DNA of 64,000 nucleotides, from the NCBI RefSeq assembly GCF_037975245.1, contig NC_092573.1, positions 7,736,501 to 7,800,500 of the forward strand. The letters are read 5' to 3'. This DNA comes from Apostichopus japonicus (Eukaryota > Echinodermata > Holothuroidea > Aspidochirotida > Stichopodidae). Shown here piece by piece: positions 45,307 through 56,612 of this stretch. The translations under genes were made by a program, and so were the position numbers. How positions within the stretch are numbered: the first letter of the stretch is position 1; the number at the start of each line of letters is the position of its first letter. Under the pieces are notes generated by a model. It was not told the DNA's origin. It saw only the letters and a list, made by a program, of their open reading frames with translations, and did no database searches.

Positions 45307-45971
45307 GTAAATTCTCAATCTGTTTTAATTGCACAAGATGTCCGCAGTATGCAGTGAAGGTTTAGTATAGTTAATGTCACTCTTTCTGGACAAATTCAAC
45401 ATTTACAAGTTTAAAGGTAGTCTGTATTGGCCCTAAATTTTGGCCACTTTAATTGCTAAAAGTTTTCAAAAAGTACTTTCCAAGGGGTAATAACCCTTTA
45501 AATTGTGCTCAGACATTCTAAATGATGACACGAGATATTGATGTCCCAGTGAGGTAAATTTCCTCCAGGGAAATAAACATACTTAAAGAATTTTGTCCAT
45601 AGTGAAAATTTGGCATATTTAAGGCCTATACAGCATACCTTTAAGCCACACTCTGGCCTAACTGCAGAGCAACCATCAATATAGGAATATAATTGTAAGT
45701 TGCAAAAAGTGGCGTATCATTTTTCTGGTTTAGTGGTTGAAGAGATTGTAAATATATGGTACAGTATGGTGTAAGTTACATTTTCATGTTTGCAAGGTAA
45801 AAATAATTGGCCTAAATCCACCAACACCCTGTTTCGATCAGATATCCCACTGTTTTTATCTAGATCTCTGTACAGAATGAAGCAATAGAATAGAACAACA
45901 GTCAAGGCAAAGCATGCAACTTGTAATTGTTTTTGAAATTAGCACCTAAATGCTGTCTTCTTTCTTAACAG

Positions 45972-46129
45972 GTTGGTGTAGATCTTATTGGTCCTCTATC
46001 AGTGACAGCTGCCAAGCGACTGTACATCATAACACTGTCTGACTTCTATTCAAAGTGGCCTGAGACTAAGGCAGTGCCTGAAAAGACTGCAGCATCAACT
46101 TCTTATTGCATGACTGATGTGATGATGAG
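45972..46129 (+). pseudogene. Integrase relic, catalytic-core exon
   Basis: 158 bp between TTAACAG/ and GAG/GTAAGC, phase 0 to phase 2. It reads VGVDLIGPLSVTAAKRLYII then TLSDFYSKWPETKAVPEKTA, the start of the retroviral-type integrase (rve) core. The first catalytic Asp is present in VGVDLIGPL. This exon is fully open. Confidence 0.75.
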
Positions 46130-47452
46130 GTAAGCATGTCTTAAAAAGTGAATAATTTTCTGTAGTTAGTTCCAATATGAATGGCATCATATCTGTTATT
46201 TGTACCATGCAAATAACTTGTAGTGCATGGCAGAATGCTGTGTTTGAGTATAAATTATTTCCAAATAGGTATTAAGCATACAGAAAGATCACGAAGGTAG
46301 GTGAGAACAGAGAAAGTGTACTGTAAATCTTTGCAGGTTAAGTCCCCATTAACAAGTTTATATGTACATAGTTTTTGTTCCTATATTTACTTGCAAAGTT
46401 TCCACCTCTGGTTCTTAAGTAGCATATAGCCTGAAAATTGTCGTCATTTGCTTTACATCCCCAAAAAGTGATTTTGGCTGGACATGTTTCACTGCAGCAG
46501 ACACAGTTTATTTTTTCAAACAAATGATGAGTAAATAATTAAGACCACATTCCACAGCTAGACACCACCTATTGTGTGTTGTTTTTCAAAAAGGTGTTGG
46601 ACAGTTTGATATTGTAACCACAGGGAACTTTTCTGTTTAGAAAGTGTGAACTTATTACCACTTGGCTGTTTTGACAGGAATTTCGACAAGATAAGAGAGA
46701 AAATGTATCAACTGAGTTTTGGTACCATTTCTCTGTTAGGTCCGTTGTGGAAAATTGCTAAATGTGTTTGTGTGTGTGGTGGGGGATATTTCCTGAAACC
46801 TGGGAGAGGGACCCCTTTTTCTTTGGCAAAATAAGGCAATGTTTAGGTCTCTTGATGCAAAATGATGTATAATAGTACATTTTACTATAATAATGGTAAG
46901 CTAGCATTATTTGTTTTTGCATTTGGGTCATACAGAGGGTGTTTTGAACCCCCCATGGATCCTGATTCAGGACAATTAATGTTTGATCGGCACTAAACAG
47001 TCATACCATGCACACATACATCAATAGAGCACCAAAAGGCATCAAATTTCTGTTGTATCCTAGCTTACTCTAATTTGATAAATTTCTGATATTAAATTTA
47101 ATTAATATGCCCCAAAGTTGTATTGGCTCATGTGGTTAAAACTTTTCAGGTTTGGTAGTGAACTGTACAATATAGCGCCAAAATTATGACATGCAATCTC
47201 CAATTAATAAAATGGAGCCAGTAATCCCATAAACATGTAGGTGTCACAATAGAAGATCATCCAATTAACTCAATGCCTAAGCATAGTTCAGTTGTACACT
47301 ATACAGTCTACACTTAACCAACATGGTCAATGTTAATTATCTTTGTAGTGGAGCTTACACATAACTTTTCAAGATGATAATTTATTTTATATATGACTTA
47401 CAGTGTGGTATTCACTACTCATAATATTGCTTTCAACTTTTATTTTGCACAG
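46130..47452. other. Intron of the integrase relic
   Basis: 1323 bp ending in TTATTTTGCACAG. No nested gene recognised. Confidence 0.5.
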
Positions 47453-47528
47453 ATTTGGTTGTACTGATATCTCATCCCTGACCACCAATGGAGGGAGTAT
47501 GTATGAGGTTAACAGAAGACATGTCTAG
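47453..47528 (+). pseudogene. Integrase relic, second catalytic segment
   Basis: Continues in phase from 46129 (AG plus A gives Arg): FGCTDISSLTTNGGSMYEVN, then RRHV and TAG at 47526-47528. In active members this position reads LISDQGREF with the second catalytic Asp; here it is Thr-Asn-Gly, so the DDE triad is lost. No sequence beyond the stop resembles the rest of the core (third catalytic Glu). Confidence 0.65.
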
Positions 47529-49849
47529 ACGATTTTCTTAGCAGTAAACTTGTTACCGACAATAATCTTGTCTTTCACTCTAACATATCATGAGAGAAAA
47601 TTGCGTCGGCTGCTATACGTTTAAGCAAAGACAGGCCATTGACTTTTCACTGCCAGTCGTAGTCGAAGGGATGTGACGCTCGAAATTCTTTATCACCTCA
47701 TTACTTCATTAAATAACAAATAAGAAGGCGTGTTTCTTGGTTCTGGAAGTTGTGTTCAAGGTAAGTTCTCATAGTAAAACATATAACTGACCATATTCTT
47801 CTTCCTGTTGTAACTTTTGCTGTTATGGATTTCTGTGTAAGTCTTAACGAAAAACCCATTGGATATATGAGAATCAGCTATTTTATTTGTAATTAACAAT
47901 CAAGATTAAATTTTTGACGGTATCAAGTTGCACATTAAAGCATTATATAGGTAATCCTACTGTTTGTGGAAAGCAGTTCAAGGGGGGAATTCTAATAGGG
48001 AAACTTCTGCATGGTTTTACTGAGGTCTTTACCAAACTCTAAAGAGGATGTTCTTCATGTGGATTATGAGAGTTTCAAGTACATATTGTTTGAAGAAGAG
48101 TGACAGTAGTATATCATTCTAATCAAGCAAATACCTCCCTGCTTGAAGGATGCTCTAGAAAGCATGGATTATCTTTAGTTGCATCAGAGCTACAAAGGGA
48201 GAGTCATCATTCCAGTTAAATTTCCCCATGCAGGGGGTAGGAAGTGAGGGTGGGCACACAACATCAGAGGGACATTTTCTCATTCCACAACCACCACTCG
48301 ATATGCTATAAACCGATACACACCGGCCATATCACTTAAATATGATGTATGATGTGTTAGTATGTTATCAATACTATTTATTGAGATTGTTAATTGTTAA
48401 ACGTGCTATAAAAAGATATGGGATGCCATTTAAAAATAGCATGTACAGACAGTGCCCCCCCCAGGCTCCTACCTCCCAGATCCCATGTATAATCATTTTT
48501 CACTCTTTGCCCAGTCTGATATAGATTCAGAATATTGTGTTTGTGCATGACTATCATCCAATTTCATGTTTTGATTTTTACTATATTAACTTTCTTTTAA
48601 CAAACTTTTCTTTACAAGAATGACATATTTAAAGTGTGAGAAACATGATGAGACAAAAAATCTAGCATATTGCATCCTGCTCTGTCCTATTTGCTTTATT
48701 CTTTCCCTTGTTTGGCTTTGTTTTGTTTCCTGTATGTTTGCAGCTCTTTTGAAGAGGGTATCGTTCTAATATATCTTTTCTAATTTGAACCACTTTTGTC
48801 CAATAAGAAACATTCATAATAAGAAACAACGAACCTTTATCACTGGAATTGCCTGGAATGCCATTTGTCTATATAAATGAAAATTTGCTTCACGCATGGC
48901 CATCACAACGGGGCTTAGGGGGAGGGGGTGGGGGAATGGCCCTCCACCTTATTGAGAGGGAGAAAACCTTGACGATTGAGTGACAAAAATAAGGAAGGGT
49001 AAAGAAGTAAACAATAAAGTAGTAATGAAAGTCAATAAATAGGTGTCAAGCCCATACGGAGAGGGTTGGGGCAGTGTTGACATGTTCAAGGTCAGAGAAT
49101 TATCTAGTCCAGCTACTTCATGGTTGTTATTAGCAAACAAAAATATTTTGGAACTCATCACAGATAGGTCACAGACTTAAGAAGACCCCTCCCCAGGACA
49201 CAAATTCGATAACTTACCATCCCAACTCCCCCCCCCCCCCTTATCCGTAACTTGAAAACACCCTCGGTTCCCGTCCTATAATGAGCTTTACGCACGGATG
49301 AAATTTCATATTGCCTAGGCAACTCTCGTAGACCCATGAAGTACAGTTACCATACTTGCCAAAACTTACCCACTGTGTGTTAGGGAAATACGGCAACAAT
49401 GAAGTTTGGACTCCTAAAGTTCGTAATATTTTACCTCTGCAATTATCATTTTTTGTTGTAGCTGTTGCATTCCCTATCCCGTACCTGCCCTCCGTTGGGG
49501 GGGGGGGGAGTTAGGTTTATACTATCTCTCCCTCTGTAAAGATGACTATGAACGCAATGTAGTTGCCGAATACAACATGCAACATATACGGAGGATGAAA
49601 TAGCAGCAATCACAACAAAAACATGATTAACATCTTCTACAGATGGAAGACTTTTTTCTTTTTCTTCTTCTTTTTTTCCCCTTCTATTTTTTGTTTTGCA
49701 GCAACGCACAGCGTCTCATTTATTTCCTGTAACATTAAACTCTGACGTATGCATCTGCTCAAATTATTGATATAATGAACTCAATTGCCTTTTGAATGTC
49801 GAAATGCTTAAATTTTATGCGGGACAAAAGATGCTATGAAGTATTTGCG
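47529..49849. other. Spacer, nothing recognised
   Basis: No gene. Contains a G-rich block at 48905-48936, a C run near 49230 and a G run near 49498-49510. A minus-strand frame at 49446-49709 is Lys/Glu-rich low complexity. Confidence 0.4.
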
Positions 49850-50000
49850 GACATTCTGTACCAGGACATTTCGTCCGGTGGGACTATATTTGCTGTGAGG
49901 GTGGGACACAATTTTCAGCAGATAATGTCCGACCGGACTAAATATGCTGGTACAAAGTGTCCGCGGAGACACTTTGTACAGGGGGACACTCTGTACTGTC
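49850..50000. repeat. Palindrome-rich GGAC/GTCC block
   Basis: Contains the inverted repeat GTACAAAGTGTC / GACACTTTGTAC with a 6-bp loop at 49950-49979, and several more GTCCGG, GGGAC and GGACA motifs. In style it resembles the block at 43640-43870; together they bracket the integrase relic exons 2-5. Confidence 0.6.
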
Positions 50001-51135
50001 ACACCTGCCTTTGCCAGTCACGGGAATACATCGATATAGCAAAATTACGTAATCAGTTCCTGTTCCGGATAAACATCTCTCGTTACCTCCGCGGAGCACA
50101 ACAGATGTAACCCCTGAGGGAACGAAACGTATCTCACTAAGGAAAAGTCGTAGCTTTCCGCTACAATATGCTTATACATATACGGCACAGTACACGCTTG
50201 CATGCAAAGAAAGACGTGTGTTACTTAATACTACATAATAAATGCATATACCCGCATAATATCATTTTTATCATTTTTATGAACAAGGTTATAGAATATG
50301 AAGGTACTTTTAATGGTACTCTCCATATCAAGTATTCAAGCTATAAAGTACTCTGACTTACTAACTTACAGTGCACGTATACTCTCTAGTAAGAGTATGG
50401 CAGGGCGTACTGCAGCTGCATGGTTGTGTTGTGGTCCCCAAAAATATTTCATTGAGCCCCACACCAGCGGCACAACCAGAAAGAAAAATAAATAAGAATC
50501 TTGACCACCATCCCCAGCCCCACACCCATCATTTGCCGGGTGTCATTTGACACTCTATGGAAAATATACTTTTTCATATGACCAAAATAAATGGAAAATG
50601 GTCCTCTGTATATCCATTTATGGCATATGTTATAATTGTCATATGTATCAATAAATTTAAAACAAACAAAAACTATACGGACTCGAGTGGAGAGGGAAAC
50701 ATCTTAAATATCTACCAACAAAGCAAGGAGACTGGAAATTCAAATTAATGTTTTGTAATTGCATATATAGGCCTACTGCTTTAATTTATGGCACAAACGT
50801 GACCAACGTAGAGACTTATTGGCTATTGAAAATTGATATCAAATGAGGAGTGGATTTGTTGTGTCATACAGAGCCAAAACAGCCAAAATTAGTGAATCAT
50901 TTGGCACTCTGTTGTGTCCTGTGTTCATTTTAAAACTTGTTACCTGTACCTCTAATATTTTATCTACAGCCCAGTTCTTCCAGATGTTCCAGGTAATGGC
51001 AGTTTCCTTGTGTGTATGTGTGTATTACATAATCATATTTCCACACACACACAAAAAACGTCCGTGTTTTGACTCGACATCTGTAAAATTTGCGTCGTAA
51101 TGGAGTTTTTTTTTAACCTTCATACCCACAGATAT
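50001..51135. other. Spacer, nothing recognised
   Basis: AT-rich. No exon for the start of the NTF2-like gene was found with confidence. A CA tract is near 51040. Confidence 0.4.
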
Positions 51136-51272
51136 ATAAAAAGAGATTGATGTTGTTCGAGGAAAGCTTGAGGAAGCTTTTGCTGCAAAGAGGTTCGAAG
51201 ATGTCAGCAAGCTCTATACAGAGGATTGTCGGTTCATGCCTCCAGGCCAACCACTCATTAGTGGTAGAGGAG
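51136..51272 (+). CDS. NTF2/SnoaL-like (DUF4440-like) protein, internal exon
   Basis: The open frame reads IDVVRGKLEEAFAAKRFEDV, then SKLYTEDCRFMPPGQPLISG and RG, ending in GGAG/GTGAGT (phase 1). The pattern (helix EEAFAAK.F....LYTEDC.FMPPG.P...GR.G) is that of small cone-shaped NTF2-like/SnoaL domains, often single-domain cytosolic proteins of unknown substrate. The 5' boundary is uncertain: an in-frame TAA lies about 10 bp before ATTGAT, so the acceptor is likely the AG just before AGATTGATG. The start codon must be in an upstream exon not identified. Confidence 0.65.
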
Positions 51273-52079
51273 GTGAGTTGATGAAACAGAACACCATGTA
51301 GAGATATTGGCTGTACAGTCTCCTTGGTATTCTGTGAGTACCGATATATCTTGTGAGTATCGCGTATGTCTAATTTGTTTCATATATGCCTACTGTGTTT
51401 AAACATATACACTTTTCAACGTATGATGTTGTAGTTAATATAACTATAACGTTAGTTTGACTGTTTGGAATATGACGTTGTTTCAATGAATGAATGAGTA
51501 ATACATTATAATGTTTTGTTGTTGTTGTATAATTACGTTGTCCATGTTCCGAAATGAACAATACGACGAAAAGTGTTGGACATGAAACTTGTTCCATATC
51601 TCCATATCTCATAATGATCAATGTTATACACAAAATGGTTCGGACATTGTTATATTATACATACCCTGTAAATCGCCAACATATCATAATGGTGAGCGCT
51701 TCAAATGGCGTATATATACGATATGACGTGTTGGACAATGGTGTTGTCTAAATGAAGTGATCAATAAATGATCACAGTGTACTAAGTTCTTGGGTCTTTT
51801 TATGTTGACCACAACGAAACATATAGCTAACTTGTGATTGTTAAGTAATCCGAACCAAAACAGAATATGCTTTCTCTGTATACAGATGTGAATTTGCTGC
51901 TTGAATGATTTTAAGTAAGCCATTCTAATAACACAGTGTGTCTCTATACATAACCACATTTCGCTCTATAGCCCCACGTGTCTCTCTCTCTAACTCTCTC
52001 CTCTCCTCGCCACCACCCCTCTCCTTCCCCGTCCTCCACATTGCTCCCGCTAACTCTAACTTGTTATTGTTGTCTAAAG
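51273..52079. other. Intron of the NTF2-like gene
   Basis: 807 bp, ending in a long pyrimidine-rich stretch (51980-52075) and TCTAAAG. No nested feature. Confidence 0.55.
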
Positions 52080-52233
52080 GAGTATGTGCAGCCGCAACTC
52101 AAATGTGGGCTGGAGGTATCAGAACTATCAAACTAGAAATGGAAGAAGCAGTTGGTCTTGGAGGTGACTGGGCCTACTCTAGAGGGTTCGTTACATTTCT
52201 CTTGGAAGACGATTCTGTCGCAATGCCCGGAAA
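52080..52233 (+). CDS. NTF2/SnoaL-like protein, second exon
   Basis: In phase with the preceding exon (G plus GA makes Gly): VCAAATQMWAGGIRTIKLEM then EEAVGLGGDWAYSRGFVTFL and DDSVAMPGK, with donor AAA/GTAAGT in phase 2. The E....GGDWAY..G beta-strand motif is typical of DUF4440/SnoaL-like sheets. The final strands (usually a K..W..W....DIFN-like ending) are not found before copy B of the duplication begins, so the last exon is far away, in copy B's flank, or lost. Confidence 0.68.
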
Positions 52234-52390
52234 GTAAGTTATATCTCATTTCTGGACATATTCAAATATGAGTATTATTTCAACAAGTAATATACAATCA
52301 ATAAATGATACATGACGTTGAGCGGCTAATGTGTCCTTCTTCTAGAGGTTCATGTTTTACGAGTCTGTGCGGGTGGGTGTGTGTGTGTGT

Positions 52391-52575
52391 GCGTTTGTTT
52401 TGCTATCTGAGGGAGGACTTGAACAAAAGAATTTCAGGTCCTCGGTTGTGATTTCTAAAGAATCACCACGTCCTCGGAAGAATTCTATTGTATGGGGTAT
52501 TGTTAAAGTTAGGGTACGTGGATTTGAACAATGGAAAATACAATGGGGTCCTCGGTCTGAATGAAACACAAACAT
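52391..52575. mobile_element. Microsatellite-flanked MITE, copy 2 (inverted)
   Basis: Near-identical reverse complement of 38741-38930. Bordered by (GT)n at about 52376-52392 and 52573-52591, the latter followed by a G run. Confidence 0.8.
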
Positions 52576-52908
52576 GTGTGTGTGTGTGTGGAGGGGGGGG
52601 GGGGGTACATAACACTGCCGTAATTAGAGGTTCGATCAGCTGGTTTGCATATTCAGTGCCATTCAAGTTACACGTACAAAAAGCATACCTCGTGAGTACA
52701 ACGATGAAATTTCTCTTGAGTGATTAATTATTAATCACACTTTATGTTTTTATCAAACAGCCTCTTTCTTCAATTATGTTGCTTCTGTTACCTGGAAATA
52801 TAACGTATGTCACGCAAACGCGCAATAATGAATCGCCAAATTCTTCTGAAACAACAAGGTCACATTCTCCTTGACCCCAATAAACGAAGTTTTAATAGTT
52901 GTGGTTTG

Positions 52909-53145
52909 TGAATCTGTTAATGGGAGGGTTGAGTGTTGTTAGGGTGGAGATATGGGGGTGGGAAGGGGATTCAGATGAGAGTATCATGCCATACGGTTAA
53001 GACTTCGTGTTCACATTCGTTTGTGGCCTGTGAGGTTTCTTAATTGGAAGGGTGAGGGTTATTAAGGTGATATATTGAGGTGGGTGGGGTGTGTAGTCAG
53101 AATGAGTATCATGCCTTACGTTTCAGACTTCGTGTTCACATTCTG
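52909..53145. repeat. About 120-bp direct tandem duplication
   Basis: Two units sharing TTAATGGGAGGGTTGAG-like starts, GAGTATCATGCC(A/T)TACG and GACTTCGTGTTCACATTC. Diverged by several indels. Confidence 0.75.
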
Positions 53146-53193
53146 TTCCGGTTTAGGTTATACAGACGCTTTCCGGCCATCGTTAGTTGCATG

Positions 53194-53781
53194 CAAAGGC
53201 GGCGGAAGCACTTTTAATCTGGGGGGGGGGGGTGGGGCACCGACGTCGGAGGGCACTTTGCAGAAATTCGATTGGACTGATGCAGCCTGATATTAAGTAC
53301 CCTTTTTAACTCTTATTGTATTATCTTATTTGCGTATACACATCCCTCAATCAACGCCCCCCCCCCTCTCAAGGAAAAAAATGCATACTAGCACTGCATT
53401 ATCCAATGTGCAAATTGGGAAACAAAGAACAAGTTTTCTTTCATCAATCTATGTTTACAAGTTGACGATTGATGGCGTAACCATTCGGGTACTGACACAA
53501 AATGCTAATTGCTAAAGTAGGAATCTGCCGAATTAGAGTTAATTCTTGTTAAGAGCTTAACAAATGTTTTCTATTCTAAATAGCTTTGAGTTTGACCCAC
53601 AGAAATTCATTAATAGTTCTAAATTAGGATTAGATCTCTTACTCAAAATATCGCCTACCTAATAATGTGATCAAGAGTACAATTTTTATGTAGAAAAAGG
53701 GCACATTTTTAACCTGAGGAAAAGTGTGTGGGGGGGGGGGGAGGAGCACGTGCCCCAAGTGGCCCGGTTCCGCCGCCCTTG
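53194..53781. mobile_element. hAT-type element, TIR CAAAGGCGGCGGAA, first member
   Basis: Left end CAAAGGCGGCGGAAGC, right end GGTTCCGCCGCCCTTG, with a perfect 8-bp target duplication GTTGCATG at 53186-53193 and 53782-53789. A poly-G run follows the left end. 588 bp, no transposase. Confidence 0.88.
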
Positions 53782-53826
53782 GTTGCATGCCTGTAAGTTT
53801 ACATTGATATAGCCGAGTTTACTAAC

Positions 53827-54603
53827 CAAGGGCGGCGGAACCGGGGGGGCACAGGGGGCACGTGCCCCCCACTTTTCCTCAGATTAAAAATGTGCCCTTT
53901 TTCTACATAAAAATTTCTAAATAAAAAAAAGAGTTTACAAAGCGAAACCCACGTCGAATGAAATATTTCGGGAAGTTTTAAATGTTTACTACCACAGGCG
54001 TAGGAGCCCAATTTGATTTGGGGGGGGGGGGCTGTAACGACTTGCCCGAAAAATATTACCAACATTTTTCGCGCGCTACGCGCGCGTTCAACATCTTAAT
54101 GTGCATATCATATAGGCATGTGTTGGTTATTACATCGCATGCCAATAACATAAAATCATTTGCCGTGTTATAACCCTTCCAAATTGGTTAGAATTATTCA
54201 AAAAGTCGTTACAATACTAATCATCATAATAATATCAGTTTAACCATTGAAAAACACATAGAAAATAACTTTTCTTTCAGTATTTTGACATATTTCATTT
54301 GCTTTCATGCATGTATCGATCGCGTGTGCAGGGACTTGGACTTTATAATGATTTCACCTCATTTTGTCTTTTTCCTTGTTTCCCAATTTGCACATTAGAT
54401 ACTGCAGTGCTAGTATGCATTGTTTCCTTGAGGGGGGGGGGGGGTGGCGTTGATGGAGTGATGTGTATACGCAAATAAGATAATACAATAAGAGTTATGA
54501 AGGGTACTCAATATCAGGCTGCATCAGTCCAATCGAATTTCTGCAAAGTGCCCTTCGACGTTGGTGCCCCCCCCCCAGATTAAAAGTGCTTCCGCCGCCC
54601 TTG
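53827..54603. mobile_element. hAT-type element, same family, opposite orientation
   Basis: Left end CAAGGGCGGCGGAACC, right end GCTTCCGCCGCCCTTG, target duplication TTACTAAC at 53819-53826 and 54604-54611. Its ends are inverted relative to the first member, so 53194-53435 pairs with about 54365-54603 and 53681-53781 pairs with 53827-53925. It contains the truncated element at 53993. Copy B of the segmental duplication resumes directly after its target duplication. Confidence 0.88.
53993..54282. mobile_element. Truncated member of the CATAGGCGTAGG hAT family
   Basis: Starts CACAGGCGTAGGAGCC and follows the family through the poly-G run, GGGCTGTAACGACTTGCCCG and ATGTGCATATCATATAGGC to a CTTTCAG at 54282, where similarity stops. 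It has only one GCGCGCGTTC unit and no right end. Confidence 0.8.
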
Positions 54604-55457
54604 TTACTAACTGTTTATTTATATTTCTTCACAGATATTTTGCTCTATGGAAACGAGTTGATGGACAGTTACAACTCTTTACGGATATTTTCAAACCGAA
54701 TCAAGTAAACTGACGTACCGAAACCGTCATCATTTATAATCATATGTAAAACGATTAATGGAGGATGAATTATTAACCCAACAAATCCAAATAAAATTTA
54801 AGGTAATAACAACGTTAAAGGATTAAGTGAAACCTGACAGCATCTACAGACATGTTATTATCATTTACAGGCGCGTATCCAGGGGGGGGGGGCGTTGGGG
54901 CGGACGCACCCATCACTTCTTGAGATTGTTTCCATCTGCCTGAAAACGCGCGCCCACAACCCTACGCCTCACCCCTCTTATCGCTTCCCGATGAGTAAAG
55001 AAACTTAATTAATGACCTTCGCCGTAGTACCAAGACCTTGACAAAATCCGGCAACACACCACTTCATCGATAACAAGTGATGGGGTTGTGTATTAGTGAC
55101 GTCTAAAGGTCGTGCACTGATCTACATGGAGTTTGACCACTCCCGACATAGGCGTAGGAGCCTCATTTGATTTGGGGGGGGGGGGCTGTAACGACTTGCC
55201 CGAAAAATATAACCAAAAATTTTTTCGCGCGCTCCGCGCGCGTTCCACGCGCGTACCACACGTTAATGTGCATATCATATAGGCATCCATCAGTTATTAC
55301 ATCACCTGCCAATAACATAAAATCATTTTTCGTGTTATTACCCTTCCATATTGGTTAGAATTATTGGGGAAGTCCTTACAACAATAATGATAATAATAAT
55401 AATATAAGTTTAACCATTGAAAAACACATTGCAAATTCTTCTTCTTTCAGTAGGTGC

Positions 55458-55850
55458 CAGTGGCGGAGCTAGGGGTATTGGTCAGGGGGGAGAGAATGGT
55501 CTGTAGGGGCGCTTTTGACACTATCTAAGCGGAGCGCCACCACAGGTTGGCGCGGAGCGTACAGAATTTTTTTAAGTAAAGATACTCCCTAGATCGCCGG
55601 AAATGACCCTTTCCGGGCCTTGCTAATTTGCAGATAAACGAAGAATAAATAGGTGTCATCGCCATTTGTCAGAAAATTGCTACAACAAAATGTGACAAAT
55701 GTCAATAGGTATTTCAGAGCGCAATAAAAAAGTCAATAATCGCGATTATGTAAAAAGTGGTAAAAAGCTGAAAAGGGCGCCAGCAGTCCATTTGAGTCCG
55801 TCAGGGGGGGGGCATCCGCCCCCTCTGACTGTATGGACGCTCCGCCACTG
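55458..55850. mobile_element. hAT MITE, copy B of 905-1293
   Basis: Same ends and same GTAGGTGC duplication (55450-55457, 55851-55858). 393 bp, with a longer G run near its right end. Confidence 0.9.
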
Positions 55851-56243
55851 GTAGGTGCCTGCAAAATTCTCAGCATATTGCCCAAATTTTCACCCAAAAA
55901 TTTTTTTAAAAAATGCAAATTATTATTCTTTTAGTAGGTGCCTGAAAAAAATCTCAGCATATTGCTCGAATTTTCACCAAAATATTTGAAAAACACATTG
56001 CAAATTATTCTACTTTCAGTAGGTGCTCGAAAAATTCTCAGCATTTTGCCCGAATTTTTACCCAAAAAATTGAAAAACACATTGCAAATTATTATTCTTT
56101 CAGTAGATGCCCGAATAATTCTCAGCATATTGCCGAATTTTCACCCACAAAAAAATGAAAAACACATTGCAATTATTATTCTTCCAGTAGGTGCCCGAAA
56201 AATTCTCAGCATATTGCCCGAATTTTCACCAAAAGAATTGGCT
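55851..56243. repeat. 84-bp tandem repeat, five units
   Basis: Units begin near 55851, 55934, 56019, 56103 and 56187. Copy A has three. Confidence 0.85.
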
Positions 56244-56612
56244 GGAGGGCTGCAGCCCCCCAGCCCCCCAGCCCCCTACGCCTATGACTCCCGACTTTCC
56301 AATTTCCCAAGACCAGGCCCCAGAAAATCCCAAGAATTCCCAAGGACACTGTACTGATGGATATCTAGCAATATCTAGAGATATCTAGGCATGAAAATCC
56401 CAAGATCTTCCCTAAACTGAATATCGAAGCCTTCAGTGTGTAATGAACTTGAAACTGTGCGTCTTTGGAAATGAAAATAATGTGGGGCATAGTAGCGTAA
56501 CTACTATGGGCTCGGACCGTGCTGAGCCGGGGCCCGACCAAAAGGGGGCCCTGCTTTATTGATTCACAGAAAAGGGGTACCTCTTTGGATAGGGAGGGCC
56601 CGTTTTACTCAA

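Larger units (their letters stand above)
55147..56286. mobile_element. hAT element, copy B of 528-1570
   Basis: Same TIRs and same ACTCCCGA duplication (55139-55146, 56287-56294). 1140 bp, longer than copy A because the 84-bp array has two more units, although the 11-bp minisatellite is shorter. Confidence 0.9.

Noticed and set aside
52629-52645. GGTTCGATC resembling a tRNA T-arm
   Set aside because: No acceptor, D-arm or anticodon stem at the right spacing; the same holds for a similar string near 21190.
53799-54065. 88-codon minus-strand ORF across hAT ends
   Set aside because: Spans the 5' part of one hAT element and the end of another; no domain, and similar minus-strand frames recur in the family only because the repeat recurs.
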